Origin: Erythroxylum novogranatense
Lineage: Eukaryota > Streptophyta > Magnoliopsida > Malpighiales > Erythroxylaceae
NCBI GenBank assembly: GCA_029891385.1
Contig: CM057230.1
Coordinates: forward strand, 36,225,402 to 36,289,401
Reading direction: 5' to 3'
DNA: 64,000 nucleotides
The notes under the pieces were generated by a model that did no database searches, was not told the origin of the DNA, and was given only the letters and a program-made list of their open reading frames with translations. The translations under genes and the position numbers were made by a program. This document shows positions 1-10,957 of this stretch, in pieces. Numbering within the stretch: the first letter of the stretch is position 1; each line of letters opens with the position of its first letter.

Positions 1-329
1 TTGGTACAAAAATCATTCACATCGTTTTCTCCATCTAGTATGTGTTTATTTTCGTCTTCCTTGCTTTATTTACCTTAAATTGCATCTAGTTTTGTGTTTT
101 CTTCCTTTTTAGGTATTCGTTGTTTTCTGTTGAATTAAGTTCTTTGGTGTGCTTATTTGGTTGGTAGTGATTGATCCGGACAAGTAAAGCGTGCTAGAAT
201 CTAGAGTGTAAGCTCATTTGAGGGTAAAAGCCATCTTTTGAGTGAAACACGAGGGTATCAATCTGATTAGAGAGAAACACGTGAGGGGTGTGTGAGGAGT
301 GTTCTAACGTGTTTTGCATATTTTACATC
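1..329 (+). other. Untranslated leader of element A
   Basis: AT-rich non-coding leader between the unseen PBS and the gag start. It matches, in reverse complement, the leaders of B (9118-9450), E, G and I, including the segment near 60-105 that corresponds to the site where B, E and probably A inserted into sister copies. No other signal seen. Confidence 0.75.
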
Positions 330-753
330 ATGTCCAATTCAAAGGATAGTAAAGGTAGTGACAAGGATGAAAAGAATAGTGAGGCTGATCAACATACATT
401 CTTTACTTTGGCGGTATGCAACATCAATTCAAAGGATTGAGAACATGTTCGGGGATGTCGTTGATAAATTTGATAGACAAGATCAAGCCATTAGGAATTT
501 ACAACAAGAGGCTTCATCTAATGGTGCAACAAGGAGGCAAAATGCTAGGGAGCCAACTCCTGTGTGCTATGAGTATGAAGATCAATATGATGATGTGGAA
601 GATGAAGAAATTATGTATGAAGATGAAGAAGATGATTTGGATTCCATGCACGAGTTGGAAGATTGTTCGATGTGGAAGTTGAGGATGCACCTAGGGGTGA
701 ATTACTTGTTACTAAGCGAGTTTGAATGCTCGGATGAAGGAAGATGGAATTGA
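330..753 (+). pseudogene. gag: gag remnant of element A
   Basis: The ATG at 330-332 opens [20 protein letters not shown], the same N-terminus as the gag of B and E. A 1-nt change near 412 shifts the frame, and the downstream MQHQF...RIENMF coiled segment is read in another frame. Near 605 the acidic linker of the N-terminal domain jumps to the acidic stretch that normally follows the zinc knuckle, so the capsid-like core and the CCHC motif are deleted. Normal gag in this family is about 470 codons (see B). Gag would form the cytoplasmic particle that packages element RNA; this copy cannot. Confidence 0.85.
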
Positions 754-1545
754 GCAAGGAAAATATTTTCATTCCGGATGCCTAGTGAATGAGAAGATTT
801 GTAGCCTGATCATTGATGGGGAAGCTGCACTAATGTGGCTAGTACATTGATGGTAGAAAAACTCGGGTTGGAGTGCTTGAAACACCCTAGGCCGTATAGG
901 CTACAATGGCTGAATGACATGGGGAAATCAAGGTAAATAAACAAGTCCTTGTATCTTTCTCCATTGGAAAGTATTCGATCAAGTACTTTGTGATGTCGTA
1001 CCTATGCATGCTTGTCATTTATTGCTCGATACGACCTTGGCAATATGATAGAAGAGTGTTACATGATGGTTTTAAGAATAGGTATTCATTTACTATGGGA
1101 GATCAGAAATTTGTTCTTGCTCCATTGGCACCAAAAGAGGTATATGAGGACCAAATGCAATTAAAAGGAGTATGGAGGAATGCAACAAAGACAGGACAAA
1201 AACTTCAAGAAAAACATGACAATACAAAATTGAGGGAAGGTTGAGAACCTTGCAAAGGGAGCAGAAATCTAAATCAAAAGAAAAGAGAGAAAGTGAGGCC
1301 GAGGCGAGAGAAGAAAAAAGTGGGAAAGAGGCCTCAAAAGAAATTGAATTAAAAGGCCCAAATGAGAGAGAGGGTAGAAAGAAACAAAACTTCTATGCAA
1401 AATGAGAGATGTAAGGGTTGCTTGTGTGGAAAGGAGATGTTTGTTTGTACTTTTGTACAAGCAAGCTTATTTTAATGAATCGACCTTGACCCTTGTTTGT
1501 CTAGTAGTGTTGTTTCTCTTTGCAGGAGTATAGAGATGTTTTCCT
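754..1545 (+). pseudogene. pol: Protease and protease-RT linker remnant of element A
   Basis: Contains the retropepsin-like region (LIIDG near 808, then the conserved LGRPWQYDRR-like block near 1030-1060 and a YSFTMGDQKFVLAPL block near 1090-1125). The active-site segment DGGSCTN of sister copies is frameshifted to DGEAALM by a missing base. Behind it lies a Lys/Glu-rich linker (about 1180-1390) and the block MRDVRVACVERRC at 1402, which precedes RT in this family. The sequence ends abruptly at FPE near 1545, where RT should begin. Confidence 0.8.
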
Positions 1546-3201
1546 GAATTCTTGATTCACACTGATCATGAGAGTTTGAAGCATCTTAAAGGCCAAGGTA
1601 ACTTAAATAAAAGACATGCTAAGTGGCTGGAGTTCATAGAGACATTCCCATATGTTGTGAAATACAAGCAAGGTAAAGAAAATGTGACCTCTGATGCATT
1701 GTCTAGGAGGTATGCTCTAATCTCTTCTCTTAGTTCTAAGTTGATTGGGTTTGAGTATATAAAGATTTGTACAAATCAGATTCGACTTTGCTAATGTGTA
1801 TGATGCATGTGAACAAGTTGGTTTTCAAAAGTTTTATAGGAATGATGGATATTTTTTAGAGATAATAAACTATGTATTCCTACTTGTTCTATCGTGAGAT
1901 GCTTGCTAGGAGTCTCATGATGGAGGTTTAATGGGACATTTTGGTATTGCTAAAACACTTGACATACTACAGGAGCATTTTATTGGCCTAACATGAAAAA
2001 GGATGTTGAAAGAGTTTGCTCTAGTTGTGTAGCTTTGTAGGCACGCCAAATCAAGGTGCAACCACATGGGTTGTACACGCCTCTACCTGTCCCTATTAGT
2101 CCTTGGATTGATATATCTATGGATTTTGTGTTAGGATTGCCTAGGACTAGGAAAGGGCGTGATAGCATCTTTGTTGTAGTTGATCGATTTAGTAAAATGG
2201 CTCATTTTATTGCATGTCATAAATCTGATGATGCTACACATGTTGCTGATTTATTTTTTAGGGATGTTGTTAGATTGCATGGCATTCCTAGAACCATTGT
2301 TTCAGATAGGGATTCTAAGTTTTTAAGTCACTTTTGGCGTGTTCTATGGAATAAATTGGGAACAAAGCTTTTGTTTTCTACAACTTGTCATCCCCAAACA
2401 GATGGACAAACTGAAGTGGTTAATAGAACCTTAGGATCTTTATTGCGTGCTGTTGTGGGTAAAAATTTGAAAGCTTGGGAAGATTGTTTGCCTTTGATTG
2501 AGTTTGCATATAATAGAAGCATTCATTCTTCTACAGGTTATTCTCCATTTGAGATTGTATATGGTTTTAACCCATTAACTCCATTGGATTTGTTGCCTTT
2601 ACCCTTGAATGAGATTGTTAATGTAGATGGGCAGCAAAGGGTCAAATTGGTTAAAACAATACATGAGAAAGCTAGGCAGCACATTGAGGAAAAGAACAAG
2701 AAGTATGCTCAAAGAGCCAATCAAGGGCGTAGGGTGATGAAGTTTGAACCTGGAGATTGGGTTTGGGTGCACTTCAGGAAAGAGAGATTTCCCAAACAAA
2801 GGAAGTCTAAGCTTGATCCTAGAGGGGACGGTCCTTTTCAAGTGCTTGAACGCATAAATGACAATGCCTATAGGGTGGACCTGCCAGGTGAGTATAGTGT
2901 TAGTGCTACTTTTAATGTTTCTAATTTATCTCCCTTTGATAATGTAGGTCTTGATTCGAGGACAAATCCTTTTGAGGAGGGAGGGAATGATACAACTCAC
3001 CAAGGCAATGGAGACTTGAGGATGCCAATGGGTCCAATTACAAGGTCACGCTCCAACATGCTTAAAGCACAATTTCAGATTTATGTACAAGCTTTTGTTT
3101 CACAAGAACTTCAAGAATTTTTGTTGATCAAGCTTGGGGAAAAGCTTAGGAAGACACCTAAGTGTGTGTGCACATTGGAGGCATCAAATCAAGAGGGCTA
3201 A
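1546..3201 (+). pseudogene. pol: RNase H C-terminus and integrase remnant of element A
   Basis: Starts with the end of RNase H ([11 protein letters not shown], near 1552) after a deletion with GAATT microhomology. A frameshift follows near 1765, then the damaged HHCC zinc region (to about 2045). An open frame from 2056 to 3201 (381 codons) carries the complete integrase core: catalytic D23 (SMDFV), D84 (VSDRD) and E120 (QTEVVNR), exactly 35 residues between the last two, then a GPF-type C-terminal domain ([21 protein letters not shown]). The frame crosses the polypurine tract and ends inside the LTR at TAA 3199-3201. The integrase core is intact, but it has no upstream start of its own and RT is gone. 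Confidence 0.9.
2974..2987 (+). promoter_or_regulatory. Polypurine tract of element A
   Basis: Pure purine run GAGGAGGGAGGGAA directly abutting the 3' LTR start TGATACAACTC. It would prime plus-strand DNA synthesis. It lies inside the reading frame, which continues into the LTR. Confidence 0.9.
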
Positions 3202-3888
3202 CACTTAGCCAATTTTCACAAGCACAAGTCTAATCAATGGGCTTGAGCTTATTTTATCTTATAAAGGGCATGTGGACTTCTTTTAGGCTTTTTCATGGGC
3301 TGATTTGCATTAAGTGTGCATGTGCTTCATTAAAAAAGTCATGTGCATGTTTTATTTTCAGGAACCAAGCTTGTGGGCCTAGTTTAAAAGCCCAATTCGC
3401 CCCTTTTAAGTTAGTCTTCTATTTTGTGGTTTTCTTATCCTATTTGGACAAGGACTAGTCAATTTTAATTAGTTTTGAAGCCCAAATCCATGTGGGATTT
3501 ATTCTTGGGCAGATTTGTTTCAAGAAGGCCTTTTGATATTTTGGGCTTTCTTTAGGGTTTTTAGGTTATCTTTGTTAGGGTTTACATTGCAAAGGGTATT
3601 TAAACCTTTGCTTTAGCCATGAACACGAGTTTTAGAGATCAATAAAATTAGAAAGCATTCTTGAGAGAATTGAGATTCTTGCTTGTTTTACCTTAAGGAT
3701 TGATTCAACTTATCAAGTAAGTTCTAACTTGTGGCGTTAATTCAATTCCTACAATCTTATACTCTTTGTTACCAATTCCTTGCTGTTTTGGGGGTGAAGG
3801 GTCTTGTTAGATTGATTGAATTTAGGTTTGGGAACAATCATTGAAACGGAGGTGATCTAGACATTGATTCTAGGTTGTTGCTGTATCA
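2988..3888 (+). repeat. 3' LTR of element A (family 1, 901 bp)
   Basis: Begins TGATACAACTC and ends GCTGTATCA, with terminal inverted repeat TGATAC/GTATCA. The first 214 nt are coding (polyprotein C-terminus with GPITRSRSN, stop at 3199-3201). A TATA-like TATTTAAA lies at 3597-3604 and AATAAA at 3641-3646, so U3 is about 600 bp and R/U5 about 270 bp. It forms a near-perfect inverted pair with the LTR at 4120-5018. Confidence 0.93.
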
Positions 3889-4087
3889 CTTGCTTTCTAT
3901 GCAAAAATGAGAGATGTAAGGGTTGCTTGTGTGGAAAGGAGATGTTTGCTTGTGTTAGATGCACTTAGGGCAGAAAAGTTGTATGCTAAGTTAAAGAAGT
4001 GTACATTTTGCATGGATCGTGTCATATTTCTTGGTTATGTTGTTTCTTCTAATGGAATTGAGGTGGACCAAGAAAAGGTCAAGGCAA
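3889..4087 (+). pseudogene. Internally fused family-1 pol scrap
   Basis: Between two inverted LTRs lies a 199-bp plus-strand piece in which the pre-RT block (MRDVRVACVERRC) is joined in frame to the middle of RT ([16 protein letters not shown]...[20 protein letters not shown]). The frame continues to about 4104 through the next scrap. The first 9 bp (CTTGCTTTC) are the reverse complement of 4111-4119. It is debris from a deleted family-1 copy and encodes nothing functional. Confidence 0.8.
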
Positions 4088-4119
4088 AACTAGATGCAAT
4101 TTAAGGTAAAGAAAGCAAG
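4088..4119 (-). mobile_element. Leader scrap of family-1 copy C with left TSD of element B
   Basis: Matches the leader sequence found intact at 36160-36195 and 47880-47915 (CTAGATGCAATTTAA... then GAAA.CAAG). Bases 4115-4119 are GCAAG, identical to 10958-10962 across element B, so this is the left edge of B's target. Confidence 0.85.
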
Positions 4120-5018
4120 TGATACGGCAACAACCTAGAATCAATGTCTAGATCACCTCCGTTTCAATGATTGTTCCCAAACCTAAATTCAATCAATCTA
4201 ACAAGACCCTTCACCCCCAAAACAGCAAAGAATTGGTAACAAAGATTATAAGATTGTAGGAATTGAATAAATGCCACAAGTTAGAACTTACTTGATAAGT
4301 TGAATCAATCCTTAAGGTAAAACAAGCAAGAATCTCAATTCTCTCTTAAAGAATGCTTTCTAATTTTGTTGATCTCTCTCAACTCGTGTTCATGGCTAAA
4401 GCAAAGGTTTAAATACCCTTTGCAATTTAAACCCTAACAAAGATAACCTAAAAACCCTAAAGAAAGCCTAAAATATCAAAAGGCCTTCTTGAAACAAATC
4501 TGCCCAAGAATAAATCCCACATGGATTTGGGCTTCAAAACTAATTAAAATTGACTAGTCCTTGTCCAAATAGGATAAGAAAACCACAAAATAGAAGACTA
4601 ACTTAAAAGGGCGAATTGGGCTTTAAACTAGGCCCACAAGCTTGGTTCTGAAAATAAAACATGCACATGACTTTTTAATGAAGCACATGCACACTTAATG
4701 CAAATCAGCCCATGAAAAGCCTAAAGAAGTCCACATGCCCCTTATAAGATAAAATAAGCCCAAGCCCATTGATTAGACTTGTGCTTGTGAAAATTGGCTA
4801 AGTGTTAGCCCTCTTGGTTTGATGCCTCCAATGTGCACACACACTTAGGTGTCTTCCTAAGCTCTTCTCCAAGCTTGATCAACAAAACTTCTTGAAGTTC
4901 TTGTGAAACAAAAGCTTGTAAATAAATCTGAAATTGTGCTTTGAGCTTGTTGGAGCGCGACCTTGTAATTGGACCCATTGGCATCCTCAAGTCTCCATTG
5001 CCTTGGTGAGTTGTATCA
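4120..5018 (-). repeat. 3' LTR of element B (899 bp)
   Basis: Reads TGATACGGCAAC...GAGTTGTATCA on the plus strand, that is TGATACAACTC...GCCGTATCA in element sense. The polyprotein stop lies within it at 4805-4807. Confidence 0.94.
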
Positions 5019-7137
5019 TTCCTCCCTCCTCAAAAGGATTAGATCCTCGAATCAAGACCTACATTATCAAAGGAGATAAATCGAAACATTAAAAGTAGCA
5101 CTAACACTATACTCTCTGGCAAATCCACCTATAGGCATTGTCATTGATGCGTTCAAGCACTTGAAAGGACCATCCCTCTAGGATCAAGCTTGGACTTCCT
5201 TTGTTTAGAAATCTCCTTCCTGAAGTGCACCCAAACCCAATCTCCAGGTTCAAACTTCATCTCCCTACGCCTGATTAGCTCTTTGAGCATACTTCTTGTT
5301 CTTTTCCTCAATGTGCTGCCTAGCTTTCTCATGTATTGTTTTAACCAATTCGGCCCTTTGCTGCCCATCTACATTAACAATCTCATTCAAGGGTAAAGGC
5401 AACAAATCCAATGGAGTTAATGGGTTAAAACCATACACAATCTCAAATGGAGAATAACTTGTAGAAGAATGAATGCTTCTATTATATGCAAACTCAATCA
5501 AAGGCAAACAATCTTCCCAAGCTTTCAAATTTTTACCCACAACAGCACGCAATAAAGATCCTAAGGTTCTATTAACCACTTCAGTTTGTCCATCTGTTTG
5601 GGGATGACAAGTTGTAGAAAACAAAAGCTTTGTTCCTAATTTATTCCATAGAACACGCCAAAAGTGACTTAAAAACTTAGAATCCCTATCTGAAACAATG
5701 GTTCTAGGAATGCCATGCAATCTAACAACATCCCTAAAAAACAAATCAGCAACATGTGTAGCATCATCAGATTTATGACATGCAATAAAATGAGCCATTT
5801 TACTAAATCGATCAACTACAACAAAGATGCTATCACGTCCTTTCCTAGTCTAGGCAATCCTAACACAAAATCCATAGATATATCAATCCAAGGACTAATA
5901 GGGACAGGTAGAGGCGTGTACAACCCATGTGGTTGCACCTTGGATTTGGCGTGCCTACAAAGCTACACAACTAGAGCAAACTCTTTCAACATCCTTTTTC
6001 ATGTTAGGCCAATAAAATGCTCTGTAATATGTCAAGTGTTTTAGCAATACCAAAATGTCCCATTAAACCTCCATCATGAGACTCCCTAGCAAGCATCTCA
6101 CGCATAGAACAAGTAGGAATACATAGTTTATTATCTCTAAACAAATATCCATCATTCCTATAAAACTTTTGAAAAGCAACTTGTTCACATGCATCATACA
6201 CATTAGCAAAGTCAGAATCTGATTTGTACAAAGATCTTACCTGAGTAACACTTGTAGGTCTCGGCCACTCCCTAATTGCCTTGACCTTTTCTTGGTCCAC
6301 CTCAATTCCATTAGAAGAAACAACATAACCAAGAAATATGACACGATCCATGCAAAATGTACACTTCTTTAACTTAGCATACAACTTTTCTGCCCTAAGT
6401 GCATCTAACACAAGCCTAAGATGCTCAATATGCTCATTAATGCTTTTGCTATAGATCAATATGTCATCAAAATATACCACAACAAACTTACCAATAAATG
6501 ACCTCAAAACATGATTCATCAAAGCGCATAAATGTACTAGGAGCATTAGTTAAGCCAAAAGGCATCACAAGCCACTCATATAAACCATGTTTTGTTTTAA
6601 AAGCGGTTTTCCATTCATCACCAATTTTCATTCTAATTTGATGGTAACCACTCATAAGATCAATTTTGGTAAACACATGCACCATGCAATTCATCAATCA
6701 TATCATCCAATCTAGGTCTAGGATGGCGATACTTTACGTTATCTTGTTAATGACTCTGCAATCCACACACATCGCCAACTCCCATCCTTCTTTGGAACCA
6801 ATATCACTAGCACGAAAAAGGACTAAGACTCTCCCCGATGTGTCCTTTGTAGCAATTCTTCCACTTGCTTTTGGAGTTCCTTAGTTTCTTCAGATTAGCC
6901 CTATAAGTTGGTCTATTTGGAATCTGCGCCCGGGCATGAAGTCAATCGATGTTCTATTCCTCTAATAGGCGGCAATTCCTTAGGCAACTCCTCGGGAAAA
7001 CATCTCCATACTCCTGCAAAGAGAAACAACACTACTAGGCAAACAAGGGTCAAGGTCGATTCATTAAAATAAGCTTGCTTGTACAAAAGTACAAACAAAC
7101 ATCTCCTTTCCACACAAGCAACCCTTACATCTCTCAT
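4805..7137 (-). pseudogene. pol: pol remnant of element B: RT and integrase, RNase H deleted
   Basis: In element sense: pre-RT block MRDVRVACVERRC (7137), PPIRGIEHR, RT fragments with [15 protein letters not shown] and [13 protein letters not shown] (6488-6697), then [14 protein letters not shown] holding the YxDD catalytic motif (ORF 6004-6546). At about 6234 the frame jumps from SVTQVRS to [11 protein letters not shown], so the RT connection and RNase H are missing. Integrase follows, with the zinc region near 6000-6110, the core around 5265-5870 ([20 protein letters not shown]) and the tail in the LTR ([11 protein letters not shown], stop 4805). Frameshifts lie near 5270, 5850, 6030 and 6520. 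Not functional. Confidence 0.9.
5019..5031 (-). promoter_or_regulatory. Polypurine tract of element B
   Basis: TTCCTCCCTCCTC on the plus strand, a purine run in element sense directly next to the 3' LTR. It is one base shorter than in A and G. Confidence 0.88.
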
Positions 7138-7720
7138 TTTGCATAGAAGTTTTGTTTCTTTCTACCCTCTCTCTCATTTGGGCCTTTTAATTGAATTTCT
7201 TTTGAGGTCTCTTTCCCCACTTTTCTTCTCTCAGTCTCGGCCTCACTTTCTCTCTTTTCTTTTGATTTAGATTTCTGCTCCCCTTTTGCAAGGTTCTCAA
7301 CCTTCCCCTCAATTTTTGTATTGTCATGCTTTTCTTGAAGTTTTTTGTCCTGTCTTTGTTGCATTCCTCCATACTCCTTTTTAATTGCATTTGGTCCTCA
7401 TATACCTCTTTTGGTGCCAATGGAACAAGAACAAATTTCTGATCTCCCATAGTAAATGAATACCTATTCTTAAAACCATCATGTAACACTCTTCTATCAT
7501 ATTGCCAAGGTCGACCGAGCAATAAATGACAAGCATGCATAGATGCGACATCACAAAGTACTTGATCAGAATACTTTCCAATGGAGAAAGATACAAGGAC
7601 TTGTTTATTTACCTTGATTTCCCCCATGTCATTCAGCTATTGTAGTCTATACGGCCTAGGGTGTTTCAAGCACTCCAACCCAAGTTTTTCTACCATCAAT
7701 GTACTAGCCACATTAGTGCG
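7138..7720 (-). pseudogene. pol: Protease remnant and Lys/Glu-rich linker of element B
   Basis: The frame at 7187-7627 reads MGEIKVNKQVLVSFSIGKY, then LLGRPWQYDRRVLHDGF and YSFTMGDQKF, the second half of the retropepsin-like domain, followed by a charged linker (about 7145-7370). The active-site end is separated from it by an indel near 7715, where sister copy E reads DGGSCTN in frame. Processing of the polyprotein would be lost. Confidence 0.82.
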
Positions 7721-9117
7721 ACTTCCCCATCAATGATCAGGCTACAAATCTTCTCATTCACTAGGCATCTGGAATGAAAAATATTTTCTCTTTGCTCAAT
7801 TCCATCTTCCTTCACTTGAGCATTCAAAACTCGCCTAGTAACAAGTAATTCACCCCTAGGTGCATCCTCAACTTCCACATCAGAACAATCTTCTAACTCA
7901 GGCATGGAAGTCAAATCATCTTCTTCCTCCTCAGACACAACTGCTCCTCCTCTCACAAACATTGTTTTCTTGTTTGGGCATTGGGAAGCAATATGACCAA
8001 CACCAAGACATTTAAAGCATTTAATAGTCCTATGCTTTTCAGAATTGGAACTAGAAGAACTTAGAGTTTTAAAAGTACCTTTTGGATCTGCCTTGTTCTT
8101 CTCTTCCTTTAGCTTGTCTTTGTCCTTCTCATTTTTCTTGGACCATTTCGAGTTCCAATTTGTAGTAGAGCTTGGGTAAGAAGCCTTGTTGGAGCTTTTG
8201 TACTTGAGTTGCCTCTCCACCTTCATGGCCATATTCACCATCTCCTCTAACTCCACATAATGGTGCAATTCAATAATATTTGCAATGTCTTTGTTCAAAC
8301 CAGTCAAGAAACGTGCCATGGTGGTTTCTCTTTCTTCTTCTACATTAGCCCTAATCATGGCTATCTCCATCTCCTTATGGTACTCTTCTACACTTTTGGT
8401 GCCTTGTCTCAAGGTTTGGAGCCTTTGATGGAGCTCCCTATAGAAGTAACTAGGCACAAACCTCTTCTTCATGACCCTCTTCATTTCAGCCCAAGTATCA
8501 ATAGGATCCTCTCCATTCCTTCTTTTGTTCAAAACAAGTTGATCCCACCAAATAAGTGCATAATCATGAAATTCCACGGCAGCAAGCTTCACCTTCTTCT
8601 CCTCAGAATAGTTATGGCATTCAAAAATCATCTCCACCTTTCTTTCCCATTCTAAGTAAGCTTCTGGATCATTCTTACCTTGGAAAGATGGTATTTTCAT
8701 CTTGATACTGCCCAAGTTTCTATCAACACGCTCGACCCTGTCTTCTCCCCTTGTATTGTCTCGGCCTCTATAACCTCTTCCTCTTCCTCTATCATTTCGT
8801 CCCCTTCTTCCACCAAATATGGCCCTATGCCAATCTTCTTCATCTTCCCCATCATCATATTCATCTTCATACTCATAGCGCACAGGAGTTGGCTCCCTAG
8901 CATTTTGCCTCCTTGTTGCACCATTAGATGAAGCCTCTCGTTGTAAATTCCTAATGGCTTGATCTTGTCTATCAAATTTATCAACGACATCCACGAACAT
9001 GTTCTCAATCCTTTGGAATTGATGTTGCATAGCCTCCAAAGTAAAGAATGTGTGTTGATCAGCCTCACTATTCTTTTCATCCTTGTCACTGCCTTTACTA
9101 TCCTTTGAATTGGACAT
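7696..9117 (-). CDS. gag: Gag of element B (about 470 codons open)
   Basis: Longest gag frame in the window. The start is ATG at 9117 ([20 protein letters not shown]), shared with A and E; the upstream in-frame ATG at 9159 is not conserved. Order: acidic N-terminus, an amphipathic [11 protein letters not shown] segment, an RG-rich basic patch (near 8755-8810), a retrotransposon-gag core ([20 protein letters not shown], then [12 protein letters not shown] and ARFLTGLNKDIAN), a Ser/Lys linker and one CCHC knuckle (CFKCLGVGHIASQC). The end runs into the frameshifted protease (LIIDGEVALMW). Gag would package element RNA in the cytoplasm. The frame is intact through the knuckle, but the element's pol is not. 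Confidence 0.88.
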   Translation of the reverse strand: MSNSKDSKGSDKDEKNSEADQHTFFTLEAMQHQFQRIENMFVDVVDKFDRQDQAIRNLQREASSNGATRRQNAREPTPVRYEYEDEYDDGEDEEDWHRAIFGGRRGRNDRGRGRGYRGRDNTRGEDRVERVDRNLGSIKMKIPSFQGKNDPEAYLEWERKVEMIFECHNYSEEKKVKLAAVEFHDYALIWWDQLVLNKRRNGEDPIDTWAEMKRVMKKRFVPSYFYRELHQRLQTLRQGTKSVEEYHKEMEIAMIRANVEEERETTMARFLTGLNKDIANIIELHHYVELEEMVNMAMKVERQLKYKSSNKASYPSSTTNWNSKWSKKNEKDKDKLKEEKNKADPKGTFKTLSSSSSNSEKHRTIKCFKCLGVGHIASQCPNKKTMFVRGGAVVSEEEEDDLTSMPELEDCSDVEVEDAPRGELLVTRRVLNAQVKEDGIEQRENIFHSRCLVNEKICSLIIDGEVALMWLVH

Positions 9118-10040
9118 GATGTAAAACCTGCAAAAACACGTTAGAATAGCTCCCCACACACTCCCTCACGTGTTTCTCTCTAAATCAGATTGGATACCCT
9201 CGTGTTTCACTCAAGAAGATGGCTTTTACCCTTAAATGAGCTTACACACTCTTGCCTTTTACCACTTTAGATTCTAGCATAGTTTTACTTGTCCGGATCA
9301 ATCACTACCAACCAAATAAGCACAACAACAACGTAATTCAAAAGGAAAGCAACGAATACCTAAATAAAGGAAGAAAAACACAAAGCTAGATGCAATTTAA
9401 TGTAAAGAAAACAATGAAGATGAAAATAAACACATACTAGATGGAGAAAACGTATGTGAACGATTTTTGGTGCCAATTGAGCAATATGAAACAAGATTGC
9501 TCAATTCAAGTGTATTGGAAACAAAAAGGACAGCAAACAAAAAAAAACAACCAAAGAGTTGAAGAAAAGACGAAACTAGGAATTAGACTCAACCCTAAAC
9601 AAAAATTAACAAAAACATTCCAATCTGCCCCTATTACTCAAGAACATAAAGATAAGCAATTATATCAAAGACACACGTTTTGAGCGAAGAACGTAAATCT
9701 TGAAACAAGAAAGTGTTTCTTGATGCAAGAAAACAAGTCTTGATGAGTTTCTTGAATGAAGGATGTGTTCTTGATGAATTTGAATAATAAAGAAACGAAA
9801 TTAAAGAATTCTTGAATGATCAGATTCGTTTCTTGATGAATCTTGCAAGCATATCAACTCAAACTCACAAAGATTCACAATCTTGATTTTTTTTACTTCT
9901 TTCTTTCTTTCTTTTCTTTCTTTTCTTCTTTTTCTTTCTTTCTTTCTTTCTTTCTTTCTTTTTTCGAATTTTAATGATGAACTAACTATAATAATCAAGA
10001 ACAAACAAAAAATTAAAGATAAAGATTGAATTTAAAACCT
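9118..10040 (-). other. Long untranslated leader of element B
   Basis: About 0.9 kb between PBS and gag start without a supported ORF. It holds repeated TTTCTTGATG/GATGAATTTG motifs and a (CTTT)n tract at its PBS-proximal end. The same leader occurs in E, F, G and I, so it is a family feature. Confidence 0.8.
9896..9964. repeat. (CTTT)n microsatellite in leader of B
   Basis: Imperfect CTTT/CTTTT run on the plus strand; a GAAA-type purine run in element sense. Confidence 0.9.
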
Positions 10041-10053
10041 GGCTCTGATACCA
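10041..10053 (-). promoter_or_regulatory. Primer binding site of element B
   Basis: GGCTCTGATACCA on the plus strand; TGGTATCAGAGCC in element sense, complementary to the 3' end of plant initiator tRNA-Met. It lies 4 bp inside the 5' LTR. Confidence 0.93.
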
Positions 10054-10057
10054 AAGA

Positions 10058-10957
10058 TGATACGGCAACAACCTAGAATCAATGTCTAGATCACCTCCGT
10101 TTCAATGATTGTTCCCAAACCTAAATTCAACCAATCTAACAAGACCTTCACCCCCAAAACAGCAAGGAATTGGTAACAAAGAGTATAAGATTGTAGGAAT
10201 TGAATAAACGCCACAAGTTAGAACTTACTTGATAAGTTGAATCAATCCTTAAGGTAAAACAAGCAAGAATCTCAATTCTCTCTTGAAGAATGCTTTCTAA
10301 TTTTGTTGATCTCTCTCAACTCGTGTTCATGGCTAAAGCAAAGGTTTAAATACCCTTTGCAATGTAAACCCTAACAAAGATAACCTAAAAACCCTAAAGA
10401 AAGCCCAAAATATCAAAAGGCCTTCTTGAAACAAATCTGCCCAAGAATAAATCCCACATGGATTTGGGCTTCAAAACTAATTAAAATTGACTAGTCCTTG
10501 TCCAGATAGGATAAGAAAACCACAAAATAGAAGACTAACTTAAGAGGGGCGAATTGGGCTTTTAAACTAGGCCCACAAGCTTGGTTCCTTAAAATAAAAC
10601 ATGCACATGACTTTTTAATGAAGCACATGCACTTAATGCAAATCAGCCTAAGAAAAAGCCTAAAAGAAGTCCACATGCCCTTATAAGATAAAATAAGCCC
10701 AAGCCCATTGATTAGACTTGTGCTTGTGAAAATTGGCTAAGTGTTAGCCCTCTTGGTTTGATGCCTCCAATGTGCACACACACTTAGGTGTCTTCTAAGC
10801 TCTTCTCCAAGCTTGATCAACAAAACTTCTTGAAGTTCTTGTGAAACAAAAGCTTGTACATAAATCTGAAATTGTGCTTTGAGCTTGTTGGAGTAGCGAC
10901 CTTGTAATTGGACCCATTGACATCCTCAAGTCTCCATTGCCTTGGTGAGTTGTATCA
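10058..10957 (-). repeat. 5' LTR of element B (900 bp)
   Basis: TGATACGGCAAC...GAGTTGTATCA on the plus strand. A TATA-like TTTAAATA lies near 10345 and a reversed AATAAA-like site is degraded near 10300. It is followed by TSD GCAAG at 10958-10962. Confidence 0.94.

Larger units (their letters stand above)
1..3888 (+). mobile_element. Ty3/gypsy element A (family 1), 5' end outside window
   Basis: Plus-strand LTR retrotransposon with gag, protease, part of RNase H, integrase and 3' LTR in Ty3/gypsy order. The 5' LTR and PBS lie left of the window. Two large internal deletions are visible against sister copies B and E: one removes the gag core and zinc knuckle near 605, the other runs from the end of the protease-RT linker (FPE) to the late RNase H motif [11 protein letters not shown] near 1546, so RT is absent. 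Several 1-nt indels break the remaining frames. Base 3888 is followed by CTTGC, the reverse complement of element B's TSD. The element is non-autonomous and dead. Confidence 0.93.
4120..10957 (-). mobile_element. Ty3/gypsy element B (family 1), both LTRs, TSD GCAAG
   Basis: 6.8-kb minus-strand element. Right to left: 5' LTR 10058-10957, PBS 10041-10053, leader with (CTTT)n, gag, protease, RT, integrase, polypurine tract, 3' LTR 4120-5018. TSD GCAAG lies at 4115-4119 and 10958-10962. RNase H and the RT connection are deleted (junction near 6234), and frameshifts break pol. It sits in the leader of another family-1 element (C). Confidence 0.95.

Noticed and set aside
2988..5018. Palindrome as pure assembly or library artefact
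   Set aside because: The two LTR arms differ at scattered sites, B has a proper TSD on both sides, and the internal deletions of A and B differ, so they are separate copies.
8260..8655. 131-codon plus-strand frame opposite gag of B (also 23513-23959)
   Set aside because: Antisense shadow of the conserved gag core, repeated wherever gag is repeated.
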